This document shows, one piece after another, positions 43,323-51,631 of a stretch of DNA of 64,000 nucleotides. The number at the start of each line of letters is the position of its first letter. Within the stretch, counting starts at the first letter, position 1. The translations under genes and the position numbers were made by a program. The notes below the pieces were generated by a model that worked only from the letters and a program-made list of their open reading frames with translations, had not been told where the DNA came from and did not search any database. Origin of the DNA: an uncultured Litoreibacter sp. (GTDB lineage Bacteria > Pseudomonadota > Alphaproteobacteria > Rhodobacterales > Rhodobacteraceae); assembly GCF_947487515.1 (NCBI RefSeq), contig NZ_CANKWO010000001.1:1046844-1110843 (forward strand), given 5' to 3'.

Positions 43323-44825
43323 TTAGCTAAGTTTGAGCGCGCTCGCTTCAATCTGACGTCCCGGGATCATTTCCCCGTCGATCAGTACAGATTCGTCGCG
43401 TTCCTGCCATTCAACCAAGTCTTCTTCGGTCGCTTTCGGGATGAATTTTCCTGTGACCGCATAGGCAATATCAAACAGCAAGGAGGCCCAGCAGGCTATC
43501 GCCCATGGAAGATAGGCCAAGGTCGCGACCCCCAAAGTTCCGGCGACGAAGACACCGCCTGCGCTCCACGGGATAAGCGGGGCAGTCAAGGTGCCTGCAT
43601 CCTCCATTGTTCTGGACAACGCCGTGGTGTGGATACCTTTGCCGCGAAACGCCGGTGCGAACATCCGGCCTGGCAATGCCATGGCAAGGAAAACGTCCCC
43701 AGTCACCACATGGATCCCAAACACAGAGGCCAAAGCAGACAGCAACATTTGCGCTTGCGTCTTGGCGAAGCTGAGGATCGTGTCGAGGATGGTTTCAAGG
43801 CATCGTGTCGCTTCAAGCAACCCGCCAAAGGCCAGCGCGATTAGGATTAACGTCACCGTCCAATTCATCGACATGATACCGCCCTTGGACAAAAGGCTAT
43901 CAACTTCGCTGACACCAGTATCGGATGAGTAGCCATTCAGGACGGTATTGAACACGTCATGTACAGCCGCACCTTGAAAGACGATTGCGCACAAAGCACC
44001 AACGATCACGCCAGAGAACAACCCGGGCAGTGCCGGCATCTTTGTGATGGCCAGATAGGTTACAACAACAGCTGGAAGAAGAAGGAATATATTCAGGTTA
44101 AACTTTGTTTCGAGTGTCTTCACCGTGAGGTCAAGTTTGGCTTGATCAATCTCACCCTCGGCAAATTGAAGGCCGAAGTACAGGTATGCTCCGAGTGCGA
44201 TGATCATCGCTGGTACGGTAACCGGAAGCATATTGCGGATGTGGGTAAACAAATCCGATCCGACAACCGCGGGCGAGAAATTTGTGGTGTCCGAAAGCGG
44301 CGACATTTTATCTCCGAAGAACGCCCCCGAGACGACCGCGCCCGCAGTCATATGCATTGGCACACCGAGACCCTCCCCGATCCCGATCAATGCAAGACCC
44401 ATGGTCCCTGTTGTCCCCCAGCTTGTCCCTGTTGCGACAGAAACAATGGAGCAGATGATGCAGGCTGCAAAAAGAAAGTAACCCGGATCCAGCACCTGAA
44501 GACCATAGAAGATCATCAATGGAACTGTACCTGCGTGAATCCATGTCCCGATGATCATCCCGATTGTGTAAAGAATGAAAATCGCAGGCAAGGCGACGTG
44601 GATCACGTTGAACATGCCGTCTTGCATCGCTTTCCACCGGTAGCCGCGGAACCAACCGAAGGCAGCAGTGATCACAATCCCAATCGCTAGCGGAACATGT
44701 GGCGAGACATCGCCGTAGTAAAAGACCTGCAACGACACCAGCGAAACGGTCAAAATGAGTGGTAGTATCGCCAGTAGAAATGTGGGCTTTTTAACCAATC
44801 CGGATTTTTCCGAAGCGTTAGACAT
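43323..44825 (-). CDS. nhaC: NhaC-family Na+/H+ antiporter-like transporter
   Basis: 500 residues, about 12 membrane helices. Diagnostic stretches: GMIIGTWIHAGTVPLMIFYG, GTSWGTTGTMGLALIGIGEG, and GAFFGDKMSPLSDTTNFSPA with the ion-binding Asp/Asn/Thr; later TLTAPLIPWSAGGVFVAGTL. The NhaC family includes Na+/H+ antiporters and organic-acid exchangers such as malate/lactate. Since it is cotranscribed with a catabolic pathway, it may carry the pathway substrate rather than serve pH control. First gene after the LysR regulator. Confidence 0.9.
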   Translation of the reverse strand: MSNASEKSGLVKKPTFLLAILPLILTVSLVSLQVFYYGDVSPHVPLAIGIVITAAFGWFRGYRWKAMQDGMFNVIHVALPAIFILYTIGMIIGTWIHAGTVPLMIFYGLQVLDPGYFLFAACIICSIVSVATGTSWGTTGTMGLALIGIGEGLGVPMHMTAGAVVSGAFFGDKMSPLSDTTNFSPAVVGSDLFTHIRNMLPVTVPAMIIALGAYLYFGLQFAEGEIDQAKLDLTVKTLETKFNLNIFLLLPAVVVTYLAITKMPALPGLFSGVIVGALCAIVFQGAAVHDVFNTVLNGYSSDTGVSEVDSLLSKGGIMSMNWTVTLILIALAFGGLLEATRCLETILDTILSFAKTQAQMLLSALASVFGIHVVTGDVFLAMALPGRMFAPAFRGKGIHTTALSRTMEDAGTLTAPLIPWSAGGVFVAGTLGVATLAYLPWAIACWASLLFDIAYAVTGKFIPKATEEDLVEWQERDESVLIDGEMIPGRQIEASALKLS

Positions 44826-44957
44826 TTGCTTTCCTCCCTAGTGGTAGCAGCGAGGATCATGTCGTCTTCAGAACAATGCAGATTCCTCGGACACCGTTAA
44901 AGGGCAAATGGGTGGAAAATTAAAATTCATTGTTTTTTTCACCCTGATAGGAAAATT

Positions 44958-45863
44958 TTATACTTTGAAGCTTGCTGCAACCTTGGCGGATAATTCGGCT
45001 GCGCGTTCGACAAAATGCGGTGCGCTTCGTTTGTTGTACCGAGAGAAAAAACTCAGTGGTTCAGGCTCCCAGCCGCAGTCGATTTCTTGCAAGTCGCCTT
45101 TTCGGGTTGCGGCCTTGAACATTTGGCGAGGAAGCAATGCCACCCCCATTCCATCGATTGCCATGTTCAGGGCAGCAGAGATACTGCTGGAATGGATAAC
45201 CTGTGAAGCTTGCAGGCCTTGGGCCTCTAAGTGTGCGCGCAAATTGACCGATGCCAACGTGTGTTTTCCATGGGAAAGAATGCCTTTGGCATGCACAGCG
45301 TTTATATTTGGCCGCGGACCAAGCTGCGCTGAAATTTCAGGTGTCGTAACCCAGCCGTAACGGTAGCGCCCAACGGGTATGCTTCCTGTCGACTTGGTTC
45401 GGAACGGTTCTGTAAGTATTGCCAGATCAAGCTCGCCTGCTGACATAAGGTTCTCGACTTCTTTGGACAGGTCAATTGTAAGCTCGAAGCGGATGGCAGG
45501 ATAAAGGACACGGAACTCGCGCATGAACTGATGTAGCCAAGTCGAGGCGACCAGCTCCGTCACACCTAATCTCAACCGTTCCTCAATCAGATCCTGACGA
45601 CCTGCAGTTTCCAACAGCTCTTCGGCTGTGCGTAGAACCCGTCGCGCGTCAGTCAATATTTCCTGACCGCGCTCTGTGATCCGAACCGAACCTGCATCCC
45701 GATGCATCAAAACGACGCCAAGCGTTTCTTCGAGTGACGCAATTCGGACAGAAATATTTGGTTGGGTCGTCCCCAAGGCCGTTGCGGCTTTTCTGAAGGT
45801 TCCTGTGTCAGCAACAAACACAAGCGCTTCAAGTTGTTTCAGGTTGATCTGGTTTTTTATCAT
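44958..45863 (-). CDS. LysR-family transcriptional regulator of the catabolic cluster
   Basis: 301 residues. HTH: LKQLEALVFVADTGTFRKAA, TALGTTQPNISVRIASLEET, then LGVVLMHRDAGSVRITERGQ. The C-terminal substrate domain starts near residue 90. It lies just upstream of and on the same strand as the ten-gene set, with 132 bases before the nhaC-like gene, so it probably controls that set. An AT-rich, palindrome-like stretch (ATTGATAAATTAAT) overlaps its own start region. Confidence 0.85.
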   Translation of the reverse strand: MIKNQINLKQLEALVFVADTGTFRKAATALGTTQPNISVRIASLEETLGVVLMHRDAGSVRITERGQEILTDARRVLRTAEELLETAGRQDLIEERLRLGVTELVASTWLHQFMREFRVLYPAIRFELTIDLSKEVENLMSAGELDLAILTEPFRTKSTGSIPVGRYRYGWVTTPEISAQLGPRPNINAVHAKGILSHGKHTLASVNLRAHLEAQGLQASQVIHSSSISAALNMAIDGMGVALLPRQMFKAATRKGDLQEIDCGWEPEPLSFFSRYNKRSAPHFVERAAELSAKVAASFKV

Positions 45864-46058
45864 GCTGCGCCAATTGATAAATTAATGGAATGAAATGTCA
45901 AAGCACCGCAGCTTTTTCCCCACCTGCCCCACATCTTGAATTCTGCGGGTAAAACCAACGGTTCCACGCAGGGACCGCATCGCCAGATTAGGATTGTGAC
46001 ATGAAGGCCGCGATGGACTGTCTCGGCAACTCGAAACCGGTAAAGCATAGAGCAATGA

Positions 46059-46553
46059 CTACTTGGTCCCCTGTGTCACCGCATCATCAAGAGCTCTAAG
46101 TAGGTCATTCAAGTTGCGGCGTTGCGCAGCAGAGAGCCCCTGCAAAAGCCGGTGCTGCGTTTCAACATGGTCGCTGACGGCTTTCTCAATCGTTGCAAAA
46201 CCTTCTTTGGTCAGCCGAACAAGAAACCCGCGCTTGTCTTCCGGATTTGGCACCCGTTCGACCAACCCTGCTTTTACCAGTTGATCAATGCGGTTGGTCA
46301 TCGTCCCAGATGTTACCATGGTCAGGTCAAGCAATTCTCCTGGTGACAAGCCTTTCGGTTTGCCAGATCTGCGAAGGGTGGCGAGAACATCAAAGCTGGC
46401 ACGGTTCAAGTCGCTGACTTTCCATGTCTTTTCCATCTCGCCGCCAAGCTTCGCTGTCAAACGTGACAGGCGCCCAATCACTTCCATGGGCCCCACATCA
46501 AGGTCTGGGCGAGACTTTTTCCATTGCGCGATTATCTGATCTACGTGGTCCAT
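46059..46553 (-). CDS. MarR-family transcriptional regulator
   Basis: 164 residues, winged helix dimer. Visible: MEVIGRLSRLTAKLGGEMEK at the N-terminus, SFDVLATLRRSGKPKGLSPG, DLTMVTSGTMTNRIDQLVKA recognition helix, and GLVERVPNPEDKRGFLVRLT wing. It is divergent from an EamA exporter, with two palindromic sites between the starts. The likely logic is repression of both genes relieved by a phenolic or drug-like ligand; ligand unknown. Confidence 0.9.
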   Translation of the reverse strand: MDHVDQIIAQWKKSRPDLDVGPMEVIGRLSRLTAKLGGEMEKTWKVSDLNRASFDVLATLRRSGKPKGLSPGELLDLTMVTSGTMTNRIDQLVKAGLVERVPNPEDKRGFLVRLTKEGFATIEKAVSDHVETQHRLLQGLSAAQRRNLNDLLRALDDAVTQGTK

Positions 46554-46575
46554 GAGGCGATATTGCGAGAATTTA

Positions 46576-46617
46576 TCTTGACGTCAAGAGATATCCACAT
46601 ATCTTGACGTCAAGATA
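46576..46617. promoter_or_regulatory. two palindromic operators between MarR and EamA genes
   Basis: The core TCTTGACGTCAAGA occurs twice, at 46576-46589 and 46602-46615, centre-to-centre 26 bases apart. The second copy extends to a perfect 18-base palindrome TATCTTGACGTCAAGATA. The first lies 23 bases before the MarR start codon, the second 16 bases before the EamA start codon. Such repeats are typical MarR operators, so both divergent genes are likely under MarR control. Confidence 0.85.
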
Positions 46618-46632
46618 AAATGGAGAATCGCT

Positions 46633-47541
46633 ATGAAGCATCACCTAGACATCGCACTCACTGCTATCGCGCCCGTGATTTGGGGCAGCACATATTACGT
46701 AACGACGGAATTCCTTCCCAGTGGATACCCTGTAACCATGGCCGCGCTGCGCGCCCTGCCCGCAGGGGTGCTGTTGCTTTTACTGGCACGGCAATTGCCC
46801 CAAGGCATTTGGTGGTTGAAGGCTTTTGCTCTTGGTGCCCTAAACTTCACCGTCTTCTGGGCCCTTCTGTTTGTTGCAGCCTACCGGTTGCCCGGTGGAG
46901 TTGCCGCGACCGTTGGGGCTGTTCAGCCCTTGATCGTTGTATTTCTGGCATCCATGCTTCTGGGGACCCGCATAACGGCCACAGCCATAGCAGCAGCTTT
47001 GATCGGAGTGTCTGGGGTCGGTTTTTTGGTGCTTGGTTCGGGGATATCACTGGACCCAATCGGGATCCTTGCGGGGATCGGTGGGGCCATGTCCATGGCA
47101 GCGGGTACAGTTCTGACGCGAAAATGGCGTGCCCCCGTGCCATTGCTCACGCTTACCGCGTGGCAACTTACCGCCGGAGGGCTGCTGCTGGTTCCCTTCG
47201 CCCTGCTGCTTGAGCCATCCCTGCCCCCATTGAAGGTGCAGAACCTCTTAGGCATTGCTTATCTTTCGTTGATCGGGGCGGCACTGACTTACATTTTGTG
47301 GTTCCGAGGCATCTCTAGGATCGAGCCAAGCGCTGTCTCCGCACTGGGATTCCTAAGCCCCCTTTCCGCTGTCCTGATCGGGTGGACCCTACTGGGTCAA
47401 AACCTAACGCCCCTCCAAGTCGCGGGGGCTGGAACCGTGCTCTTGGCGATTTGGCTCGGTCAACATGCGGGGCGCGCACAACCTCCCCTTGTGGTGAAAC
47501 GTTCAAATCTCTTCTCAAAATTAAAAGGAAATTTATCATGA
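46633..47541 (+). CDS. EamA/DMT-family transporter, MarR-controlled
   Basis: 302 residues, ten helices in two EamA repeats. IAPVIWGSTYYVTTEFLPSG at the start, VGAVQPLIVVFLASMLLGTR closing repeat 1, and LGFLSPLSAVLIGWTLLGQN near the end of repeat 2. GGAG lies seven bases before the ATG. Probable small-molecule or drug exporter. The NAD(P)-binding gene begins within its stop codon (ATGA). Confidence 0.88.
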   Translation: MKHHLDIALTAIAPVIWGSTYYVTTEFLPSGYPVTMAALRALPAGVLLLLLARQLPQGIWWLKAFALGALNFTVFWALLFVAAYRLPGGVAATVGAVQPLIVVFLASMLLGTRITATAIAAALIGVSGVGFLVLGSGISLDPIGILAGIGGAMSMAAGTVLTRKWRAPVPLLTLTAWQLTAGGLLLVPFALLLEPSLPPLKVQNLLGIAYLSLIGAALTYILWFRGISRIEPSAVSALGFLSPLSAVLIGWTLLGQNLTPLQVAGAGTVLLAIWLGQHAGRAQPPLVVKRSNLFSKLKGNLS

Positions 47542-48179
47542 AAATCATCGTTTTTGGTGCCACTGGCGATGTTGGGTCGCGAGTTGTGAAAGAGGCCTTG
47601 GCGCGTGGACACGACGTTGCAGCCGCCGTGCGGAATGACACGGGGCTTGGCAAACTGCCGAAAGGCGTCACACCAGTAATCGCGGATGTAGCGGATTCAG
47701 CCGCGCTTGCTACTGCGATGGAAGGACAGGATTTGGCTGTCAGTGCTTTGCGCACACCTGCTGGGCGGGAGGGCGAAGTGGTAGCCCTAACTCGGTCCAT
47801 CTTGAATGCCGCATCCTTGGCCCAGCTACGGGTGATCATTGTCGGGGGAGCCGCTCGTTTGCGCCTCCCCGACGGTAGCCCGCACACGGTTTTAACTGAC
47901 CCCGACTTTCTACCACCAAACATCGTTCCAACCGCCCGCGCATCCATGGCGCAATGGGAACTCTGCACCTCTGAGATTTCGGCAAACTGGACCTATGCGA
48001 CCCCTTCCGCCTTGTTGCGCCCTGGCACGCGAAAGGGCGTCTTCAGAACAGCCACAAACGATCTGATTGTCGATGCCGCAGGACGCTCTGAAATTTCCAT
48101 GGAAGATTTCGCGACGGCCATAGTCGGCGAAGCAGAGAAGGCAAAGTTTCCGCGCGCCGGTTTTACTGTTGGGTACTGA
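47538..48179 (+). CDS. NAD(P)H-binding atypical SDR (NmrA/YwnB-like)
   Basis: 213 residues. KIIVFGATGDVGSRVVKEAL is the glycine-rich cofactor motif of NmrA-like and flavin-reductase-like proteins; IIVGGAARLRLPDGSPH and TYATPSALLRPGTRKGVFRT follow. No classical Tyr-x-x-x-Lys is seen. It is translationally coupled to the exporter and thus under the same MarR operators. Likely a redox sensor or reductase for the compound that the exporter handles; inference. Confidence 0.85.
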   Translation: MKIIVFGATGDVGSRVVKEALARGHDVAAAVRNDTGLGKLPKGVTPVIADVADSAALATAMEGQDLAVSALRTPAGREGEVVALTRSILNAASLAQLRVIIVGGAARLRLPDGSPHTVLTDPDFLPPNIVPTARASMAQWELCTSEISANWTYATPSALLRPGTRKGVFRTATNDLIVDAAGRSEISMEDFATAIVGEAEKAKFPRAGFTVGY

Positions 48180-48518
48180 CAAGCATAATAAGCGGGCGGC
48201 CCTTTTGCGATGACCGAAAGCATTGGCAAAGATGGGCCGCCTATACGCTATTTGCATGTAAACCATGCACAAATGTTGATTTGGTATGCGGCTGAGAGCG
48301 CTATAATACCTTCCATGAACTGGAACCCGACATCCTACAAACGAACCAAACTTTGGCTCCCTTGGCGGCGTCCGGATAGCCTGCGTTCTCGACCAGAAAC
48401 AACACCCCATTGGGCCCCCAACTTTCGCGAGATCAAAACCACAATGCACCGGCGCGCCACGCATCCGTAAACCAGCGGTGTTCTTAGCCCAGTAATTTAA
48501 TCGAAGGAAAAGAAAGAC
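48180..48518. other. intergenic region before the DUF1499 gene
   Basis: No gene supported. A long minus-strand frame covers it (to 48464) and an 86-codon plus-strand frame begins at 48210, but neither has a ribosome site or a protein-like composition that I recognise. The last 30 bases contain GAAGGAAAAG and lead into the next ATG. Confidence 0.5.
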
Positions 48519-49217
48519 ATGTACCTTCTTACGTCAGCTCCCTACCTCATCATTGGGCTCGGCTTGATATTGGGAAAGGCAGGCTTGCGCCCGGCGCTGC
48601 TGTCTTGGGGCGTTTGCATACTCGGCGGGTTAAGTGGGCTCGCCGTGACGATTGCGATACTGGGGATGGGGCAGCCTTGGGTGCTTGCTGTGTTGTCGTT
48701 TCTGCCGTTCATCATAGTGCTGATCATGGTCATCAAAGACGTGAGCTACCCGCTTTTGAATGACGTCGCCACTGATCTGGACACGCCAACTGCGTTTACT
48801 GCTGCGCTTCATGCGCCCGTAAACGCCTCCCGAGACATGACCTATCCTGAAAGCTTCAAGCTGAAGGTTCGAAACCGCTACCCAAATGTTCGCCCGTTGA
48901 TTTTGGATGAACCTGCGGATCAAGCATTCGACCGCGTAATCAATCTTGTGAAAAGTCGCCCCAATTGGCGGATCACCCATCAAGACCCCGCCGCCAAAAT
49001 CATTGAAGCAGAGGCCGTTACGTCGTTTCTTGGCTTTGTGGATGACGTGGTTATTCAGGTCTCGCCGCAACAGGGGGCATCTAGGGTCGACATGCGCTCG
49101 AAATCTCGCGAAGGCGCTGTGGACGCTGGAAAAAATGCCAAACGGATCGAGAAGTTCCTGAAGCAACTCCGACAGGCCGGAGGAGTGCAATCCTCCGACC
49201 ACAGCGCGGGCCGCTGA
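48519..49217 (+). CDS. DUF1499 family membrane protein
   Basis: 232 residues. Three hydrophobic segments at about 5-25, 30-50 and 55-75 (PYLIIGLGLILGKAG, LLSWGVCILGGLSGLAVTIA, VLAVLSFLPFIIVLIMV), then a soluble domain: VSYPLLNDVATDLDTPTAFT and MTYPESFKLKVRNRYPNVRP, followed by SFLGFVDDVVIQVSPQQGAS and a terminal AKRIEKFLKQL. This order is typical of DUF1499. Function unknown, membrane located. Monocistronic by context. Confidence 0.8.
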   Translation: MYLLTSAPYLIIGLGLILGKAGLRPALLSWGVCILGGLSGLAVTIAILGMGQPWVLAVLSFLPFIIVLIMVIKDVSYPLLNDVATDLDTPTAFTAALHAPVNASRDMTYPESFKLKVRNRYPNVRPLILDEPADQAFDRVINLVKSRPNWRITHQDPAAKIIEAEAVTSFLGFVDDVVIQVSPQQGASRVDMRSKSREGAVDAGKNAKRIEKFLKQLRQAGGVQSSDHSAGR

Positions 49218-49323
49218 TCTCCAGCGCATTTTGGGCGCCTCTGGGTCCAAAGGCCCGCAAGCATGAAGAACTAAACACTTCGCCCCAGCAAGTGGCCGGT
49301 CGAACATGACGCACCGGTTTTAG

Positions 49324-50334
49324 CTATTCCGCGGCGTCCGGCGCTTCCGTCATTTCGGTGACCTCAGCCCAGCCAGCGGCATCGTCAAAATTCACGACGG
49401 GCTGTTGCTTCTTTCTGTTGATCAGCAGGCGCGTGGTGTCAGGGCGTGAATAGTGACCTGCGGGGTCCGCTGCTGCCTTGGCATATCCGATCATGTGAAG
49501 ATCGATATCGGCATAAATGATCCCTTCTTGGTCATGCGGAATTCTCTCCCCGATCTCAGAGCCGTCGGGGGCAAAGATGGCGGAGTAGCCACCACCGACA
49601 AGGCACAGTGCTTCTTTTTCAGGGTCGCCTGCGCACAGCATGTCTTGGATTTCTCTGGTCACAAGTGCGCATGGAGCTACGACGAAGCAAGACCCCTCGA
49701 CCGCGTAAACTTGAGAGGCCGCATTGTTCACCTGATGGCCAAGCGCATAAGCCGTCCCTTCATAAAGGGCGAGGTTCGGCCAAGCAGCCACATGGATCTG
49801 CTCATTCTGCGCATACATCGCGTATTTCGACAGAGGCTGCAAATGTTCCCAGCAGGACAATTGCCCAACTCTGCCTATTGATGTGTCTACCACGATCAGG
49901 TCCGAGCCATCGCCTTCACCATAAACCGTACGCTCTACATGCGTTGGTTTCAGCTTGCGGCGGCGGCTGATGACCTCACCGGTCTCGTCAAAATGCCACT
50001 ACGCGATATATAGCGAGCCGCCGTCGCGTTCTGAGCAGCCCATCGAGACCTGAACGTTGTTATCGCGAGCCGCTTGCGCCAGACGGGCCTCTTCCGCACC
50101 GCCCGCCTCAATAGAGTTGTCAAAGTACCGGCCCACGAACTGCATCTGCCATGCAACCGGCCCAAGCCAGATGTGATTGGGATACCCGGGCAGCCAAGTT
50201 TCGCTAAAGGCGACCAGATGCGCGCCATTTTTTGCAGCTTCCTCGATAAGGCCGATCGCCTTGTCGACCCCCGCCTTCACATCAAGAAAACACGGAGCCG
50301 CCTGAACAGCGGCAAGTTTAAATTGCGTAGACAT
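49324..50334 (-). pseudogene. aliphatic nitrilase-family gene interrupted by one in-frame TAG
   Basis: Carbon-nitrogen hydrolase; nitrilases convert nitriles to carboxylic acids. The frame runs from ATG (with GGAGG upstream) for 336 codons but holds one TAG, at codon 112 (plus-strand 49999-50001), where GGSLYIA is followed by WHFDETGEVISRRRKL. In relatives this codon is Gln, so CAG to TAG explains it. The catalytic triad is intact around it: Glu in AFSETWLPGYPN before the stop, Lys in RRRKLKPTH and Cys in QLSCWEHLQP after it. No frameshift exists. Either a recent loss, a sequencing error, or amber readthrough. AraC gene is divergent, probably its regulator. Confidence 0.85.
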
Positions 50335-50460
50335 TGTGATCCTCCGATTGCTCTTTTGACGTTGCATCAGCTGATCGGAACTTGCTTTTGGCTTTGGGCG
50401 GAAAAACTTGCTTTTTCTCGCAGCCTGCCCAACCCTTCACAGATTGATGGAAGGACGTGA

Positions 50461-51417
50461 ATGGACATAGAGACGCGATATAATACGAACGACGTCCATG
50501 TCAGCCAGCGCTCTGCCTATTGGCGAGATGCGGTTTGCGACAGCTACGTTCGACTGGGGTGTGAAGTTGAAAATCATCACAGTTTCCATGGCTTAATCGA
50601 AATCGAACGTCACTCGGTTCTCTCTATTTCAAGAGTAGCGGGGTTGGCGCATAGAGTAGATCGTCGCAAATGCGATATACGTTCCGCAACAGACGCTTAC
50701 TTTCTGTTGAGCTTACAAAACACAGAATCATCAGCGCTCACGCAGTTTGGAAAAACTGCACATTTACGCACCGGTGACATGGCGCTTTACAGCAGCAGCG
50801 AGCCGTATTCGCTACGTCTTTCTGACGACTTCAGCCAAACTGTTGTTCAGCTACCCACTGAAAAATTAATCGAACGCCTGCCCAATGCTGAAATGCTAAC
50901 CGCACGCCGCATAGACGGGCAAACGGGCATCGGGAAGCTTGTGCGCGAGAATATTCTGGCGTTTTCCAAATACGTGAACACCCCCGATCCGACCGTCCAA
51001 ACCTTGTTGCAAGAAACGCTCATTGATCTGATTGCAACTGGGCTCGCGACCCACGGAGCAAACAAGCTTGAGCTATCTTCGCCCGACCAACATGTGATGC
51101 TTAGGGCAAAATCTTTCATCCGCGAAAATCTGGGGGATCAGGCCCTCGACCGGCATCAAGTAGCAGCAAAGGTCGGCATGTCCGTGCGGCGGTTGAATGA
51201 GATTTTCTCCAAAGGCGGCGCGTCGATCAGCACATACATTCGGCGCAAGCGACTAGAGGCCGTAGCCGCAGACCTCACCGACGCACGTTTCGCGCAGCAA
51301 TCAATAAGTCAGATCGCCTTCCGCTTCGGGTTTTCAAACATGCAGAATTTCTCCACTACATTTCGTGCATATTTCGGGCAAAGCCCTCGGGACTATCGCG
51401 CTGAAAAACAACACTAG
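50461..51417 (+). CDS. AraC-family transcriptional regulator
   Basis: 318 residues. N-terminal ligand-binding cupin-like domain (AraC_binding_2 type, about 35-200) and a C-terminal double HTH: QALDRHQVAAKVGMSVRRLN, ISTYIRRKRLEAVAADLTDA, ISQIAFRFGFSNMQNFSTTF, AYFGQSPRDYR. Divergent from the nitrilase gene, with 126 bases between starts, a common nitrilase regulator arrangement. After its stop 214 bases without a gene lead to the ligase gene. Confidence 0.88.
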   Translation: MDIETRYNTNDVHVSQRSAYWRDAVCDSYVRLGCEVENHHSFHGLIEIERHSVLSISRVAGLAHRVDRRKCDIRSATDAYFLLSLQNTESSALTQFGKTAHLRTGDMALYSSSEPYSLRLSDDFSQTVVQLPTEKLIERLPNAEMLTARRIDGQTGIGKLVRENILAFSKYVNTPDPTVQTLLQETLIDLIATGLATHGANKLELSSPDQHVMLRAKSFIRENLGDQALDRHQVAAKVGMSVRRLNEIFSKGGASISTYIRRKRLEAVAADLTDARFAQQSISQIAFRFGFSNMQNFSTTFRAYFGQSPRDYRAEKQH

Positions 51418-51631
51418 TTTCTGCGAAGCCTCATCTGTGACCACTGTTGCGGTCACAATTTTGGGGCCATTCTTGCAACCTGCGTTTGGACGTCAAAGGC
51501 ACAATTGGCAGTCCGACTGCTGCCGAAGTTGCGAAGGCCTTCTTCCAAATTGGCCAAAGTGCAATTCGTTGGAAATGTCATGATCCGTCAGCTAAAAGAT
51601 GTGAAACTGAACCTTTGCTCAGGAACGACAT

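Noticed and set aside
48210..48470. 86-codon plus frame and long minus frame before the DUF1499 gene
   Set aside because: No ribosome site, no recognisable domain, unusual residue mix on both strands.
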